Below, one piece after another: positions 13,602 through 14,162 of a stretch of DNA of 14,162 bases (position 1 is the stretch's first letter; the number at the start of each line of letters is the position of its first letter). The notes below the pieces were generated by a model. It was not told the DNA's origin and ran no database searches. It saw only the letters and a program-made list of their open reading frames with translations. Both the position numbers and the translations under genes were made by a program. The DNA is from CAZTZY01 sp964617765. Its GTDB lineage: Bacteria > Pseudomonadota > Gammaproteobacteria > Pseudomonadales > DT-91. The stretch is taken from the NCBI GenBank assembly GCA_964617765.1, contig CAZTZY010000077.1:1-14162 (forward strand), in the 5' to 3' direction.

Positions 13602-14162
13602 ATGAAATTATTTTTGCCGCTACTGGTTATTTCTGCATTGTTATGTACGGCTTGCGATCAACAAAAGTCAGGTTCTGTCCAGCAATATGCTCCTGTGCCT
13701 ATAGAGGTCATTGCTGCACCTGAAATTGTAAAATCAACACCTGTAGTAACTGGAAAACCTTCAACATCGGAAGCCAGACTACCTACACCCGTTATTAATG
13801 TTCCGGAACCCGAAAAAATCGCTTCAAGTGATAAAGAAGTCGAACAAACAATGCGTGCGCTCTATAAAGCATCCATAGATAAGAATGCTGAATCTTATAA
13901 TCGAATGTTGCTGCAAATAGAACAAATGGCAAATGCGGGTAATGCAGAAGCTGCTTTCAGATTGGGTCGTTTTCTTCATTTGGAAATTTCTGAGGTAAAG
14001 GATTATCCGAGAGCACTTCAATTATATATGTTATCGGCTCAGAAAAATCATGGCAGAGCCACAAGTAATATTGGATATATGTATCTGCATGGCAATGGTA
14101 TGCCTGTTGATTATGCTAAGGCTCGTGAATATTTTATAAAAGCCGCAGAGCTAGGTGAGGGG
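13602..14162 (+). CDS. Sel1-repeat lipoprotein (3' end beyond window)
   Basis: An open frame of 187 codons that is still open at the window end. It begins with a lipoprotein signal peptide (MKLFLPLLVISALLCTAC, lipid-anchored Cys18; the -3 position is unusual). A proline- and threonine-rich linker follows (about 20-80), then a helical region. Sel1-like helical repeats start at about residue 115: AEAAFRLGRFLH..., then GRATSNIGYMYLHGNGMP (151-168) and AREYFIKAAELG. Sel1 proteins are protein-protein scaffolds, often in envelope or host-interaction roles, so an exact function cannot be given. The start is supported by AAAAGGA about ten bases upstream. Its partner and the number of repeats lie outside the window. 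Confidence 0.85.
   Translation, partial: MKLFLPLLVISALLCTACDQQKSGSVQQYAPVPIEVIAAPEIVKSTPVVTGKPSTSEARLPTPVINVPEPEKIASSDKEVEQTMRALYKASIDKNAESYNRMLLQIEQMANAGNAEAAFRLGRFLHLEISEVKDYPRALQLYMLSAQKNHGRATSNIGYMYLHGNGMPVDYAKAREYFIKAAELGEG

Overview
The window looks like a draft-genome or metagenome-bin piece from a gammaproteobacterium. The evidence is PurT, TrmO and an EmrR-EmrA-EmrB style efflux operon, together with many short palindromic REP/BIME-like intergenic repeats. A run of exactly 100 N at 254-353 is a scaffold gap inside a repeat. The genus cannot be named. An ERG4/ERG24-type sterol reductase, a family known in few bacteria (Coxiella burnetii and some sterol-making methylotrophs), hints at a Legionellales-like or methylotroph-like source, but this is only inference.

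Layout. 1-790: no gene; tandem repeats carrying a bidirectional terminator, a GC-rich palindromic repeat, the gap, and a hairpin-rich element between 13-bp direct repeats. 943-5730 (+): a tight four-gene cluster of a CDF metal exporter with a histidine-rich tail, an uncharacterised ATP-grasp-like protein, an archaeal-type AMP/thymidine phosphorylase homologue and a PRPP-synthetase-like protein. 5760-5982: two 86-bp palindrome-ended repeats. 5997-7900 (+): trmO and purT. 7921-8376: array 1, five BIME-like units at an exact 97-bp period. 8401-11446 (-): a marR-emrA-emrB drug-efflux operon. 11615-12052: array 2, four related units at 123-124 bp. 12063-13306 (-): the sterol reductase, broken by a one-base frameshift near its N-terminus. 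13602-14162 (+): a Sel1-repeat lipoprotein running off the end of the window.

How the genes fit together. The left half has a purine/PRPP theme: the phosphorylase homologue releases a base from a nucleoside or nucleotide, the PRPP-synthetase homologue makes PRPP and AMP, and PurT works in de novo purine synthesis, which begins from PRPP. The ATP-grasp protein in the same cluster has no assignable substrate and is the best candidate for unknown biochemistry.

The most striking non-genic signal is that the spacers of both repeat arrays contain the 3' end of purT. In array 2, 3.7 kb away and beyond a three-gene operon, one spacer still reads the last 11 PurT codons plus the stop with a single amino-acid change. 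The arrays therefore grew from a unit that fused the purT tail to the palindrome, and that unit was copied to a second site.
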